A stretch of 64,000 bases of DNA from Megalopta genalis (lineage: Eukaryota; Arthropoda; Insecta; Hymenoptera; Halictidae). The position numbers and the translations under genes are program-made. Below the pieces are notes generated by a model. That model did not search any database. It was not told the origin of the DNA and worked only from the letters and a program-made list of their open reading frames with translations. Positions 41,601 through 55,401 of this stretch are shown piece after piece (within the stretch, counting starts at the first letter, position 1; each line of letters opens with the position of its first letter). The stretch covers positions 2,876,218 through 2,940,217 of the forward strand of contig NW_027476096.1 in the NCBI RefSeq assembly GCF_051020955.1, in the 5' to 3' direction.

Positions 41601-41980
41601 ATGCGAAACAAACGAGTTAGCTTCAAATCCATGCGAAACACATGATTTAGCTTCAAATCAATGCGAAGAAGAGGGGTGATCTTCGAATCCATGCTAATCA
41701 AATGGTTCATATTCAAATACTTGTGATATACATGATTTAGCTTCAACAGCAAGCGAAACAAAGGAGTTAGCTTCAAATCCATGCGAAACACATGATTTAG
41801 CTCCAAATCAATGCGAAGTAGAAGGCATAGCTTCAAATCCATCGGAATCAAATGGTTTAGCTTCAAATACTTGTGATATACATGATTTAGCATCAACAGC
41901 ATGCGAAACAAACGAGTTAGCTTCAAATCCAAGCGAAGCATATGATTTCGTTTCAAATCAATGCGAAGTAGAAGGCTGAT
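38625..41980 (+). repeat. Family III higher-order repeat, copy C (3,356 bp)
   Basis: It is 180 bp shorter than copy A (six monomers) and 1,020 bp shorter than copy B (34 monomers). It matches B at offset 4,376 to about 40,217 and at 3,356 from about 40,876 to 41,283. The part around 40,575-40,620 is contracted: GATCTTTGAATCAATGCG leads through one D monomer straight into the GCGAAGAAGAAGG block. The copy ends at the landmark at 41981. Confidence 0.84.
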
Positions 41981-42549
41981 CTCCGATTCACGCGAAACAG
42001 ATTGTATAGATTCAAATACTTGTGATATACATGATTTAGATTCAACAGCATGCGAAACAAACGTGTTAGCTTCAAATCCATGCGAAACACATGATTTAGC
42101 TTCAATTTGATGCGAAGTAGAAGGCTTAGCTTCAAATCCATGCCAATCAAACGGTTTAGCTTCAAATACTTGTGATATACATGGTTCAGCTTCAAGTGGA
42201 TGCGAAATAAACGAGTTAGCTTCAAATCCATGCGAAACACATGACTTAGGTCCGAATCAGTGCGAAGCAGAAGGCTGATGTTCGAATCCATGCGAAACAA
42301 AGGTTTTGCTTCAAATACTTGTGATATACATGATTTTGCTTCAGCTGCATGCGAAACAAACTAGTTAGATTCAAATCCATGCGAAACACATGATTTACCT
42401 TCAAATCAATGCGAAGTAGAACGATTATCTTCGAATCCATGCAAAACAAATGGTTTAGCTTCAAATACTTGTGATATACTTGATTTATATTCAAGTGCAT
42501 GCGAAACAAACGAGATAGCTTCAAATCCATGCGAAACATATGATTTAAC

Positions 42550-45500
42550 ATCAAATCAATGCGAAGTAGAAGGCATAGCTTCAAATCCATGGGAATAAAA
42601 TGGTTTAGCTTCAAATACTTGTGATATACATGATTTAGCTTCAAATCAATGCGAAGTAGAAGGGTTATATTCGAATCCATGCGAAACAAATGATTTAGGT
42701 CCAAATCAATGCGAAGCAGAAGGCTGATGTTCGAATCCATGCGAAACAAAGGTTTTGCTTCAAATACTTGTGATATACATGATTTAGCTTCAACTGCATG
42801 CGAAACAGACGAGTTAGCTTCAAATCCATGCGAAACACATGATTTACCTTCAAATCAATGCGAAGTAGAACGATTATCTTCGAATCCATGCAAAACAAAT
42901 GGTTTAGCTTCAAATACTTGTGATATACATGATTTAGCTTCAGCTGCATGCGAAACAAACTAGTTAGCTTCAAATCCATGCGAAACACATGATTTAGCTT
43001 CAAATCAATGCGAAGTAGAAGGATTATCTTCGAATCCATGCAAAACAAATGATTTAGCTTCAAACAAATTGTGATATACATGATTTAGCTTCAACTGCAT
43101 GCGAAACAAACAAGCTAGCCTCAAATCCAAGCGAAACACATGATTTATCTTCAAATCAATGCGAAGTAGAAGGCATAGCTTCAAATCCATGGGAATAAAA
43201 TGGTTTAGCTTCAAATACTTGTGATATACATGATTTAGCTTCAAATCAATGCGAAGTAGAAGGGTTATATTCGAATCCATGCGAAACAAATGATTTAGCT
43301 TCAAACACTTGTGATATACATGATTTGGCTTCAACTGCATGCAAAACGAACGAGTTAGCTTTAAATCCATGCGAAACACATGATTTCGCTCCAAATAAAT
43401 GCGAAGTGGAAGAATGATCTTTGAATCAATGCGAAACAAATGGTTTAGCTTCAAATACTTGTGATATACATGATTTAGCTTCAACAGCATGCGAAACAAA
43501 CGTGTTAGCTTCAAATCCATGCGAAACACATGATTTAGCTTCAAATCAATTCGAAATAGAAAGGTTATCTTCGAATCCATGCAAAACAAATGGTTTAGCT
43601 TCAAACACTTGTGATATACATGATTTAGCTTCAACTGCATGCGAAACGAACGAGTTAGCTTCAAATCCATGCGAAACACATGATTTACCTTCAAATCAAT
43701 GCGAAGTAAAGGATTATCTTCGAATCCATGCAAAGCAAATGATTTAGCTTCACACAAATTGTGATATACATGATTTAGCTTCAACTGCATGCGAAACAAA
43801 CGAGATAGCTTCAAATCCATGCGCAACACATGATTTAGCTTCAAATCAATGCGAAGTAGAAGGGTTATCTTTGAATCCATGCGAAACAAATGGTTTACTT
43901 TCAAACACTTGTTATACACATGATTTAGCTTCAACTGCATGCAAAACAAACGAGTTAGCTTTAAATCCATGCGAAACACATGATTTCGCTCCAAATAAAT
44001 GCGAAGTGGAAGAATCATCTTTGAATCAATGCGAAACAAATGGTTTAGCTTCAAACACTTGTGATATACATGATTTAGCTTCAAATCAATGCGAATTAGA
44101 AGGGTTATCTTTGAATCCATGCGAAACAAATGATTTAGCTTCAAACACTTGTGATATACATGATTTAGCTTCAACTGCATGCGAAACAAACGAGTTAGCT
44201 TCAAATCCATGCGAAACACATGATTTAGCTTCAAACCAATGCGAAGAAGAAGGATTATATTCGAATCCATGCGAAACAAATGGTTTCGCTTCAAACACTT
44301 GTGATATACATGATTTAGCTTCAACAGCATGCGAAACAAACGAGTTAGCTTCAAAAACCATGCGAAACACATGATTTAGCTTCAAATCGACGCGAAGTAG
44401 AAGGCTTATCTACGAATCCATGCGAAACAAATGGTTAAGCTTCAAACACTTGTGATATACATGATTTTGCTTCAGCTGCATGCGAAACAAACTAGTGTGC
44501 TTCAATCCATGCGAAACTCATGATTTAGCTTCAAATCAATGCAAAGTAGAAGGGTTATCTTTGAATCCATGCGAAACAAATGGTTTAGCTTCAAACACTT
44601 GTGTTATACATCATTTAGCTTCAACTGCATGCGAAACAACGAGGTAGCTTTAAACCCATGCGAAACACATGATTCAACTCCAAATCAATGCGAAGTAGAA
44701 GGCTTTGCTTCAAATCCATGCGAAACACATGATTTAGCTTCAAACCAATGCGAAGTAGAAGGATTATCTTCGAATCCATGCGAAACACTTGTGATATACA
44801 TGATTTAGCTTCAACAGCATGCGAAACAAACGTGTTAGCTTCAAATCCATGCGAAACACATGATTTAGCTTCAATTTAATGCGAAGTAGAAGGCTTAGCT
44901 TCAAATCCATGCCAATCAAACGTTTTAGCTTCAAATACTTGTGATATACATGATTTAACTTCAACCGCATGTGATACAAACGAGTTATTTTAAAATCCAA
45001 GCGAAGCACATTATTAAGCTTGAAATCAATGCGAAGAAGAAGGGTGATCTTCGAATCAATGCTAACCAAATGGTTCATATTCAAATGCTTGTGACATAAT
45101 TGATTTAGATTCAAGTGCATGCGAAACAAACGAGATAGCTTCAAATCCATGCGAAACACATGATTTAGCTTCAAACCAATGTGAAGTAGAAGGGTTATCT
45201 TCGAATCCATGCAAAACAAATGATTTAGCTTCAAACAAATTGTGATATACATGATTTAGCTTCAACTGCATGCGAAACAAACAAGCTAGCCTCAAATCCA
45301 AGCGAAACACATGATTTATCGTCAAATCAATGCGAAGTAGAAGGCATAGCTTCAAATCCATGGGAATAAAATGGTTTAGCTTCAAATTCTTGTGATATAC
45401 ATGGTTCAGCTTCAAGTGCATGCGAAATAAACGAGTTAGCTTCAAATCCATGCGAAACACATGACTTAGGTCCGAATCAGTGCGAAGCAGAAGGCTGATG

Positions 45501-48500
45501 TTCGAATCCATGCGAAACAAAGGTTTTGCTTCAAATACTTGTGATATACATGATTTAACTTCAACTGCATGCGAAACAAACTAGTTAGTTTCAAATCCAT
45601 GCGAAACACATGATTTACCTTCAAATCAATGCGAAGTAGAACGATTATCTTCGAATCCATGCAAAACAAATGGTTTAGCTTCAAACACTTGTGATATACA
45701 TGATTTTGCTTCAGCTGCATGCGAAACAAACTAGTTAGCTTCAAATCCATGCGAAACACATGATTTACCTTCAAATCAATGCGAAGTAGAAGGATTATCT
45801 TCGAATCCATGCAAAACAAATGATTTAGCTTCAAACAAATTGTGATATACATGATTTAGCTTCAACTGCATGCGAAACAAACAAGCTAGCCTCAAATCCA
45901 AGCGAAACACATGATTTATCTTCGAATCAATGCGAGGTAGAAGGCTTAGCTTCAATTCCATGCGAATCAAACGATTTAGCTTCAAATACTTGTGATATAC
46001 TTGATTTATATTCAAGTGCATGCGAAACAAACGAGATAGCTTCAAATCCATGCGAAACATATGATTTAACATCAAATCAATGCGAAGTAGAAGGCATAGC
46101 TTCAAATCCATGGGAATAAAATGGTTTAGCTTCAAATACTTGTGATATACATGAGTTAGCTTCAACTGCATGCGAAACAAATGAGTAAGCTTCAAATCCA
46201 TGCGCAACACATGATTTAGCTTCAAATCAATGCGAAGTAGAAGGGTTATCTTTGAATCCATGCGAAACAAATGGTTGAGCTTCAAACACTTGTGTTATAC
46301 ATGATTTAGCTTCAACTGCATGCGAAACAACGAGTTAGCTTTAAACCCATGCGAAACACATGATTCAACTCCAAATCAATGCGAAGTAGAAGGCTTTGCT
46401 TTAAATCCATGCGAAACACATGATTTAGCTTCAAACCAATGCGACGTAGAAGGGTTATCTTCGAATCCATGCGAAACAAATGGTTTAGCTTCAAACACTT
46501 GTGATATACATGATTTAGATTCAACAGCATGCGAAACAAACGTGTTAGCTTCAAATCCATGCGAAACACATGATTTAGCTTCAATTTAATGCGAAGTAGA
46601 AGTCTTAGCTTCAAATCCATGCCAATCAAACGGTTTAGCTTCAAATACTTGTGATATACATGGTTCAGCTTCAAGTGCATGCGAAATAAACGAGTTAACT
46701 TCAAATCCATGCGAAACACATGATTTAGGTCCAAATCAATGCGAAGCAGAAGGCTGATGTTCGAATCCATGCGAAACAAAGGTTTTGCTTCAAATACTTG
46801 TGATATACATGATTTAGCTTCAACTGCATGCGAAACAGACGAGTTAGCTTCAAATCCATGCAAAACACATGATTTAGCTTCAAATCAATGCGAAGTAGAA
46901 CGATTATCTTCGAATCCATGCAAAACAAATGGTTTAGCTTCAAATACTTGTGATATACATGATTTAGCTTCAGCTGCATGCGAAACAAACTAGTTAGCTT
47001 CAAATCCATGCGAAACACATGATTTAGCTTCAAATCAATGCGAAGTAGAAGGATTATCTTCGAATCCATGCAAAACAAATGATTTAGCTTCAAACAAATT
47101 GTGATATACATGATTTAGCTTCAACTGCATGCGAAACAAACAAGCTAGCCTCAAATCCAAGCGAAACACATGATTTATCTTCAAATCAATGCGAAGTAGA
47201 AGGCATAGCTTCAAATCCATGGGAATAAAATGGTTTAGCTTCAAATACTTGTGATATACATGATTTAGCTTCAAATCAATGCGAAGTAGAAGGATTATAT
47301 TCGAATCCATGCGAAACAAATGATTTAGCTTCAAACACTTGTGATATACATGATTTGGCTTCAACTGCATGCAAAACGAACGAGTTAGCTTTAAATCCAT
47401 GCGAAACACATGATTTCGCTCCAAATAAATGCGAAGTGGAATAATGATCTATGAATCAATGCGAAACAAATGGTTTAGCTTCAAATACTTGTGATATACA
47501 TGATTTGGCTTCAAATCAATGCGAAGTAGAAGGGTTATCTTCGAATCCATGCGAAACAAATGGTTTAGCTTCAAACACTTGTGATATACATGATTTAGCT
47601 TCAACAGCATGCGAAACAAACGAGTTAGCAACAAAAACCATGCGAAACACATGATTTAGCTTCAAATCGATTCGAAGTAGAAGGCTTATCTACGAATCCA
47701 TGCGAAACAAATGCTTTAGCTGCAAATACTTCTGATATACATGATTCAGCATCAACTGCGTGCGAAACAAACGAGTTAGCTTCAAATCCATGCGAAACAC
47801 ATGATTTAGCTTCAAATCAATGCGAAGTGGAAGTCTGATCTTTGAATCAATGCGAAACAAATGGTTTAGCTTCAAATACTCGTGATATACATGATTTAGC
47901 TTCAACAGAATGCGAAACAAACGAGTTAGCTTCAAATCCAAGCGAAGCATATGATTTCGTTTCAAATCAATGCGAAGTAGAAGGCTGATCTCCGATCCAC
48001 GCGAAACAGATTGTATAGATTCAAATACTTGTGATATACATGATTTAGCTTCAACAGCATGCGAAACAAACGTGTTAGCTTCAAATCCATGCGAAACACA
48101 TGATTTAGCTTCAAATCAATTCGAAATAGAAAGGTTATCTTCGAATCCATGCGAAACAAGCGAGTTAGCTTCAAATCCATGCGCAACACATGATTTAGCT
48201 TCAAATCAATGCGAAGTAGAAGGGTTATCTTTGAATCCATGCGAAACAAATGGTTTACTTTCAAACACTTGTTATACACATGATTTAGCTTCAACTGCAT
48301 GCAAAACAAACGAGTTAGCTTTAAATCCATGCGAAACACATGATTTCGCTCCAAATAAATGCGAAGTGGAAGAATCATCTTTGAATCAATGCGAAACAAA
48401 TGGTTTAGCTTCAAACACTTGTGATATACATGTTTTAGCTTCAAATCAATGCGAATTAGAAGGGTTATCTTCGAATCCATGCGAAACAAATGACTTAGCT

Positions 48501-48589
48501 TCAAACACTTGTGATATACATGATTTGGCTTCAACTGCATGCAAAACGAACGAGTTAGCTTTAAATCCATGCGAAACACATGATTTATC
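42550..48589 (+). repeat. Family III large mosaic repeat, copy D (6,040 bp)
   Basis: About 42,550-43,190 recurs from 48,590 at offset 6,040, and later parts recur at offsets 5,500 (43.9-44.7 kb), 5,369 (44.9-46.6 kb) and 5,818 (46.7-48.1 kb). The copy includes a stretch near 43,700 with GAAGTAAAGGATTATC and CTTCACACAAATTG. Near 44,507 an A has been lost (GTGCTTCAATCCATGCG). A 19-bp loss at 44,783-44,787 is out of monomer register. Stretch 41,981-42,549 between copy C and this copy is a mixture of units also seen in A to C. Confidence 0.8.
43005..44372 (-). other. Antisense open frame of 455 codons; probably accidental
   Basis: Opens with a true ATG at 44372 and runs to 43005. The peptide is the same Leu/Lys/Asn/His-rich decapeptide series (LKLNHVYHKC, FRMDSKITLL) seen in the 739-codon frame. 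The reading shifts into the FEAKSFVLHGFEDNPSTSH frame near its end because of the AACAAATTGTG and AAAGGATT indels. Related frames of 335 codons occur at 32247-33254 and 36413-37420. No unique domain or other gene signal is visible. Confidence 0.06.
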
Positions 48590-51500
48590 TTCAAATCAAT
48601 GCGAAGTAGAAGGCATAGCTTCAAATCCATGGGAATAAAATGGTTTAGCTTCAAATACTTGTGATATACATGATTTAGCTTCAAATCAATGCGAAGTAGA
48701 AGGGTTATATTCGAATCCATGCGAAACACATGATTTAGGTCCAAATCAATGCGAAGCAGAAGGCTGATGTTCGAATCCATGCGAAACAAAGGTTTTGCTT
48801 CAAATACTTGTGATATACATGATTTAGCTTCAACTGCATGCGAAACAGACGAGTTAGCTTCAAATCCATGCGAAACACATGATTTACCTTCAAATCAATG
48901 CGAAGTAGAACGATTATCTTCGAATCCATGCAAAACAAATGGTTTAGCTTCAAATACTTGTGATATACATGATTTAGCTTCAGCTGCATGCGAAACAAAC
49001 TAGTTAGCTTCAAATCCATGCGAAACACATGATTTGGCTTCAAATCAATGCGAAGTAGAAGGATTATCTTCGAATCCATGCAAAACAAATGATTTAGCTT
49101 CAAACAAATTGTGATATACATGATTTAGCTTCAACTGCATGCGAAACAAACAAGCTAGCCTCAAATCCAAGCGAAACACATGATTTATCTTCAAATCAAT
49201 GCGAAGTAGAAGGCATAGCTTCAAATCCATGGGAATAAAATGGTTTAGCTTCAAATACTTGTGATATACATGATTTAGCTTCAACTGCATGCGAAACAAA
49301 CGAGTTAGCTTCAAATCCATGCGCAACACATGATTTAGCTTCAAATCAATGCGAAGTAGAAGGATTATATTCGAATCCATGCGAAACAAATGGTTTCGCT
49401 TCAAACACTTGTGATATACATGATTTAGCTTCAACAGCATGCGAAACAAACGAGTTAGCTTTAAATCCATGCGAAACACATGATTTCGCTCCAAATAAAT
49501 GCGAAGTGGAAGAATCATCTTTGAATCAATGCGAAACAAATGGTTTAGCTTCAAACACTTGTGATATACATGATTTAGCTTCAAATCAATGCGATTTAGA
49601 AGGGTTATCTTTGAATCCATGCGAAACAAATGATTTAGCTTCAAACACTTGTGATATACATGATTTAGCTTCAACTGCATGCGAAACAAACGAGTTAGCT
49701 TCAAATCCATGCGAAACACATGATTTAGCTTCAAACCAATGCGAAGGAGAAGGATTATATTCGAATCCATGCGAAACAAATGGTTTCGCTTCAAACACTT
49801 GTGATATACATGATTTAGCTTCAACAGCATGCGAAACAAACGAGTTAGCTTCAAAAACCATGCGAAACACATGATTTAGCTTCAAATCGACGCGAAGTAG
49901 AAGGCTTATCTACGAATCCATGCGAAACAAATGGTTTAGCTTCAAACACTTGTGATATACATGATTTTGCTTCAGCTGCATGCGAAACAAACTAGTTTGC
50001 TTCAATCCATGCGAAACTCATGATTTAGCTTCAAATCAATGCAAAGTAGAAGGGTTATCTTTGAATCCATGCGAAACAAATGGTTTAGCTTCAAACACTT
50101 GTGTTATACATCATTTAGCTTCAACTGCATGCGAAACAACGAGGTAGCTTTAAACCCATGCGAAACACATGATTCAACTCCAAATCAATGCGAAGTAGAA
50201 GGCTTTGCTTCAAATCCATGCGAAACACATGATTTAGCTTCAAACCAATGCGAAGTAGAAGGCTTAGCTTCAAATCCATGCCAATCAAACGTTTTAGCTT
50301 CAAATACTTGTGATATACATGATTTAACTTCAACCGCATGTGATACAAACGAGTTATTTTAAAATCCAAGCGAAGCACATTATTAAGCTTGAAATCAATG
50401 CGAAGAAGAAGGGTGATCTTCGAATCAATGCTAACCAAATGGTTCATATTCAAATGCTTGTGACATAATTGATTTAGATTCAAGTGCATGCGAAACAAAC
50501 GAGATAGCTTCAAATCCATGCGAAACACATGATTTAGCTTCAAACCAATGTGAAGTAGAAGGGTTATCTTCGAATCCATGCAAAACAAATGATTTAGCTT
50601 CAAACAAATTGTGATATACATGATTTAGCTTCAACTGCATGCGAAACAAACAAGCTAGCCTCAAATCCAAGCGAAACACATGATTTATCTTCAAATCAAT
50701 GCGAAGTAGAAGGCATAGCTTCAAATCCATGGGAATAAAATGGTTTAGCTTCAAATTCTTGTGATATACATGATTTAGCTTCAACTGCATGCGAAACAAA
50801 CGAGTTAGCTTCAAATCCAAGCGAAGCATATGATTTCGTTTCAAATCAATGCGAAGTAGAAGGCTGATCTCCGATCCACGCGAAACAGATTGTATAGATT
50901 CAAATACTTGTGATATACATGATTTAGCTTCAACAGCATGCGAAACAAACGTTTTAGCTTCAAATCCATGCGAAACACTTGATTTAGCTTCAATTTGATG
51001 CGAAGTAGAAGGCTTAGCTTCAAATCCATGCCAATCAAACGGTTTAGCTTCAAATACTTGTGATATACATGGTTCAGCTTCAAGTGCATGCGAAATAAAC
51101 GAGTTAGCTTCAAATCCATGCGAAACACATGATTTACCTTCAAATCAATGCGAAGTAGAAGGATTATCTTCGAATCCATGCAAAACAAATGATTTAGCTT
51201 CAAACAAATTGTGATATACATGATTTAGCTTCAACTGCATGCGAAACAAACAAGCTAGCCTCAAATCCAAGCGAAACACATGATTTATCTTCGAATCAAT
51301 GCGAGGTAGAAGGCTTAGCTTCAATTCCATGCGAATCAAACGATTTAGCTTCAAATACTTGTGATATACTTGATTTATATTCAAGTGCATGCGAAACAAA
51401 CGAGATAGCTTCAAATCCATGCGAAACATATGATTTAACATCAAATCAATGCGAAGTAGAAGGCATAGCTTCAAATCCATGGGAATAAAATGGTTTAGCT

Positions 51501-54500
51501 TCAAATACTTGTGATATACATGAATTAGCTTCAACTGCATGCGAAACAAATGAGTAAGCTTCAAATCCATGCGCAACACATGATTTAGCTTCAAATCAAT
51601 GCGAAGTAGAAGGGTTATCTTTGAATCCATGCGAAACAAATTGTTGAGCTTCAAACACTTGTGTTATACATGATTTAGCTTCAACTGCATGCGAAACAAC
51701 GAGTTAGCTTTAAACCCATGCGAAACACATGATTCAACTCCAAATCAATGCGAAGTACAAGGCTTTGCTTTAAATCCATGCGAAACACATGATTTAGCTT
51801 CAAACCAATGCGACGTAGAAGGGTTATCTTCGAATCCATGCGAAACAAATGGTTTAGCTTCAAACACTTGTGATATACATGATTTAGATTCAACAGGATG
51901 CGAAACAAACGTGTTAGCTTCTAATCCATGCGAAACACATGATTTAGCTTCAATTTAATGCGAAGTAGAAGTCTTAGCTTCAAATCCATGCCAATCAAAC
52001 GGTTTAGCTTCAAATACTTGTGATATACATGGTTCAGCTTCAACTGCATGCGAAACAGACGAGCTAGCTTGAAATCCATGCAAAACACATGATTTAGCTT
52101 CAAATCAATGCGAAGTAGAACGATTATCTTCGAATCCATGCAAAACAAATGGTTTAGCTTCAAATACTTGTGATATACATGATTTAGCTTCAGCTGCATG
52201 CGAAACAAACTAGTTAGCTTCAATCCATGCGAAACTCATGATTTAGCTTCAAATCAATGCAAAGTAGAAGGGTTATCTTTGAATCCATGCGAAACAAATG
52301 GTTTAGCTTCAAACACTTGTGATATACATGATTTAGATTCAACAGCATGCGAAACAAACGTGTTAGCTTCAAATCCATGCGAAACACATGATTTAGCTTC
52401 AATTTAATGCGAAGTAGAAGTCTTAGCTTCAAATCCATGCCAATCAAACGGTTTAGCTTCAAATACTTGTGATATACATGGTTCAGCTTCAAGTGCATGC
52501 GAAATAAACGAGTTAACTTCAAATCCATGCGAATCACATGATTTAGGTCCAAATCAATGCGTAGCATAAGGCTGATGTTCGAATCCAAGCGAAACAAAGG
52601 TTTTGCTTCAAATACTTGTGATATACATGATTTAGCTTCAACTGCATGCGAAACAGACGAGTTAGCTTCAAATCCATGCAAAACACATGATTTAGCTTCA
52701 AATCAATGCGAAGTAGAACGATTATCTTCGAATCCATGCAAAACAAATGGTTTAGCTTCAAATACTTGTGATATACATGATTTAGCTTCAGCTGCATGCG
52801 AAAAAAACTAGTTAGCTTCAAATCCATGCGAAACACATGATTTAGCTTCAAATCAATGCGAAGTAGAAGGATTATCTTCGAATCCATGCAAAACAAATGA
52901 TTTAGCTTCAAACAAATTGTGATATACATGATTTAGCTTCAACTGCATGCGAAACAAACAAGCTAGCCTCAAATCCAAGCGAAACACATGATTTATCTTC
53001 AAATCAATGCGAAGTAGAAGGCATAGCTTCAAATCCATGGGAATAAAATGGTTTAGCTTCAAATACTTGTGATATACATGATTTAGCTTCAAATCAATGC
53101 GAAGTAGAAGGATTATATTCGAATCCATGCGAAACAAATGATTTAGCTTCAAACACTTGTGATATACATGATTTGGCTTCAACTGCATGCAAAACGAACG
53201 AGTTAGCTTTAAATCCATGCGAAACACATGATTTCGCTCCAAATAAATGCGAAGTGGAATAATGATCTATGAATCAATGCGAAACAAATGGTTTAGCTTC
53301 AAATACTTGTGATATACATGATTTGGCTTCAAATCAATGCGAAGTAGAAGGGTTATCTTCGAATCCATGCGAAACAAATGGTTTAGCTTCAAACACTTGT
53401 GATATACATGATTTAGCTTCAACAGCATGCGAAACAAACGAGTTAGCATCAAAAACCATGCGAAACACATGATTTAGCTTCAAATCGATTCGAAGTAGAA
53501 GGCTTATCTACGAATCCATGCGAAACAAATGCTTTAGCTGCAAATACTTCTGATATACATGATTCAGCATCAACTGCGTGCGAAACAAACGAGTTAGCTT
53601 CAAATCCATGCGAAACACATGATTTAGCTTCAAATCAATGCGAAGTGGAAGTCTGATCTTTGAATCAATGCGAAACAAATGGTTTAGCTTCAAATACTCG
53701 TGATATACATGATTTAGCTTCAACAGAATGCGAAACAAACGAGTTAGCTTCAAATCCAAGCGAAGCATATGATTTCGTTTCAAATCAATGCGAAGTAGAA
53801 GACTGATCTCCGATCCACGCGAAACAGATTGTATAGATTCAAATACTTGTGATATACATGATTTAGCTTCAACAGCATGCGAAACAAACGTGTTAGCTTC
53901 AAATCCATGCGAAACACATGATTTAGCTTCAAATCAATTCGAAATAGAAAGGTTATCTTCGAATCCATGCGAAACAAATGGTTTAGCTTCAAACACTTGT
54001 GATATACATGATTTAGCTTCAACTGCATGCGAAACGAACGAGTTAGCTTCAAATCCATGCGAAACAAATGATTTACCTTCAAATCAATGCGAAGTAAAGG
54101 ATTATCTTCGAATCCATGCAAAGCAAATGATTTAGCTTCACACAAATTGTGATATACATGATTTAGCTTCAACTGCATGCGAAACAAACGAGTTAGCTTC
54201 AAATCCATGCGCAACACATGATTTAGCTTCAAATCAATGCGAAGTAGAAGGGTTATCTTTGGATCCATGCGAAACAAATGGTTTACTTTCAAACACTTGT
54301 TATACACATGATTTAGCTTCAACTGCATGCAAAACAAACGAATTAGCTTTAAATCCATGCGAAACACATGATTTCGCTCCAAATAAATTCGAAGTGGAAG
54401 AATCATCTTTGAATCAATGCGAAACAAATGGTTTAGCTTCAAACACTTGTGATATACATGATTTAGCTTCAAATCAATGCGAATTAGAAGGGTAATCTTC

Positions 54501-55401
54501 GAATCCATGCGAAACAAATGATTTAGCTTCAAACACTTGTGATATACATGATTTAGCTTCAACTGCATGCGAAACAAACGAGTTAGCTTCAAATCCATGC
54601 GAAACACATGATTTAGCTTCAAACCAATGCGAAGAAGAAGGATTATATTCGAATCCATGCGAAACAAATGGTTTCGCTTCAAACACTTGTGATATACATG
54701 ATTTAGCTTCAACAGCATGCGAAACAAACGAGTTAGCTTCAAAAACCATGCGAAACACGTGATTTAGCTTCAAATCGACGCGAAGTAGAAGGCTTATCTA
54801 CGAATCCATGCGAAACAAATGGTTTAGCTTCAAACACTTGTGATATACATGATTTTGCTTCAGCTGCATGCGAAACAAACTAGTTAGCTTCAATCCATGC
54901 GAAACTCATGATTTAGCTTCAAATCAATGCGAAGTAGAAGTGTTTTCTTTGAATAAATGCGAAACAAATGGTTTAGCTTCAAACACTTGTGTTATACATG
55001 ATTTAGCTTCAACTGCATGCGAAACAACGAGTTAGCTTTAAACCCATGCGAAACACATGATTCAACTCCAAATCAATGCGAAGTAGAAGGCTTTGCTTCA
55101 AATCCATGCGAAACACATGATTTAGCTTCAAACCAATGCGAAGTAGAAGGGTTATCTTCGAATCCATGCGAAACAAATGGTTTAGCTTCAAATACTCGTG
55201 ATATACATGATTTAGATTCAACAGCATGCGAAACAAACGAGTTAGATTGAAATCCATGCGAAACACTTGATTTAGCTTCAAATGAATGCGAAGTAGAAGG
55301 GTAATCTTCGAATACATGCGAAACAAATGGTTTAGCTTCAAATACTTGTTATATACATGATTTAGCTTCAACAGCATGCGAAACAAACGAGTTAGTTTCA
55401 A
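48590..55401 (+). repeat. Family III large mosaic repeat, copy E and its extension
   Basis: Follows copy D in the same order of blocks with several in-register differences, then continues with a second pass of D/E material: 53,780-54,773 resembles 43,480-44,385, and 54,474-54,773 also matches 49,586-49,885. CTCCGATCC landmarks lie at 50869 and 53808. The block 45,776-46,600 recurs at 51,145-51,960, and 46,725-48,120 recurs at 52,543-53,940 at offset 5,818. The last 600 bp contain a unique variant near 54,938 (GTGTTTTCTTTGAATAAATG). Confidence 0.78.
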
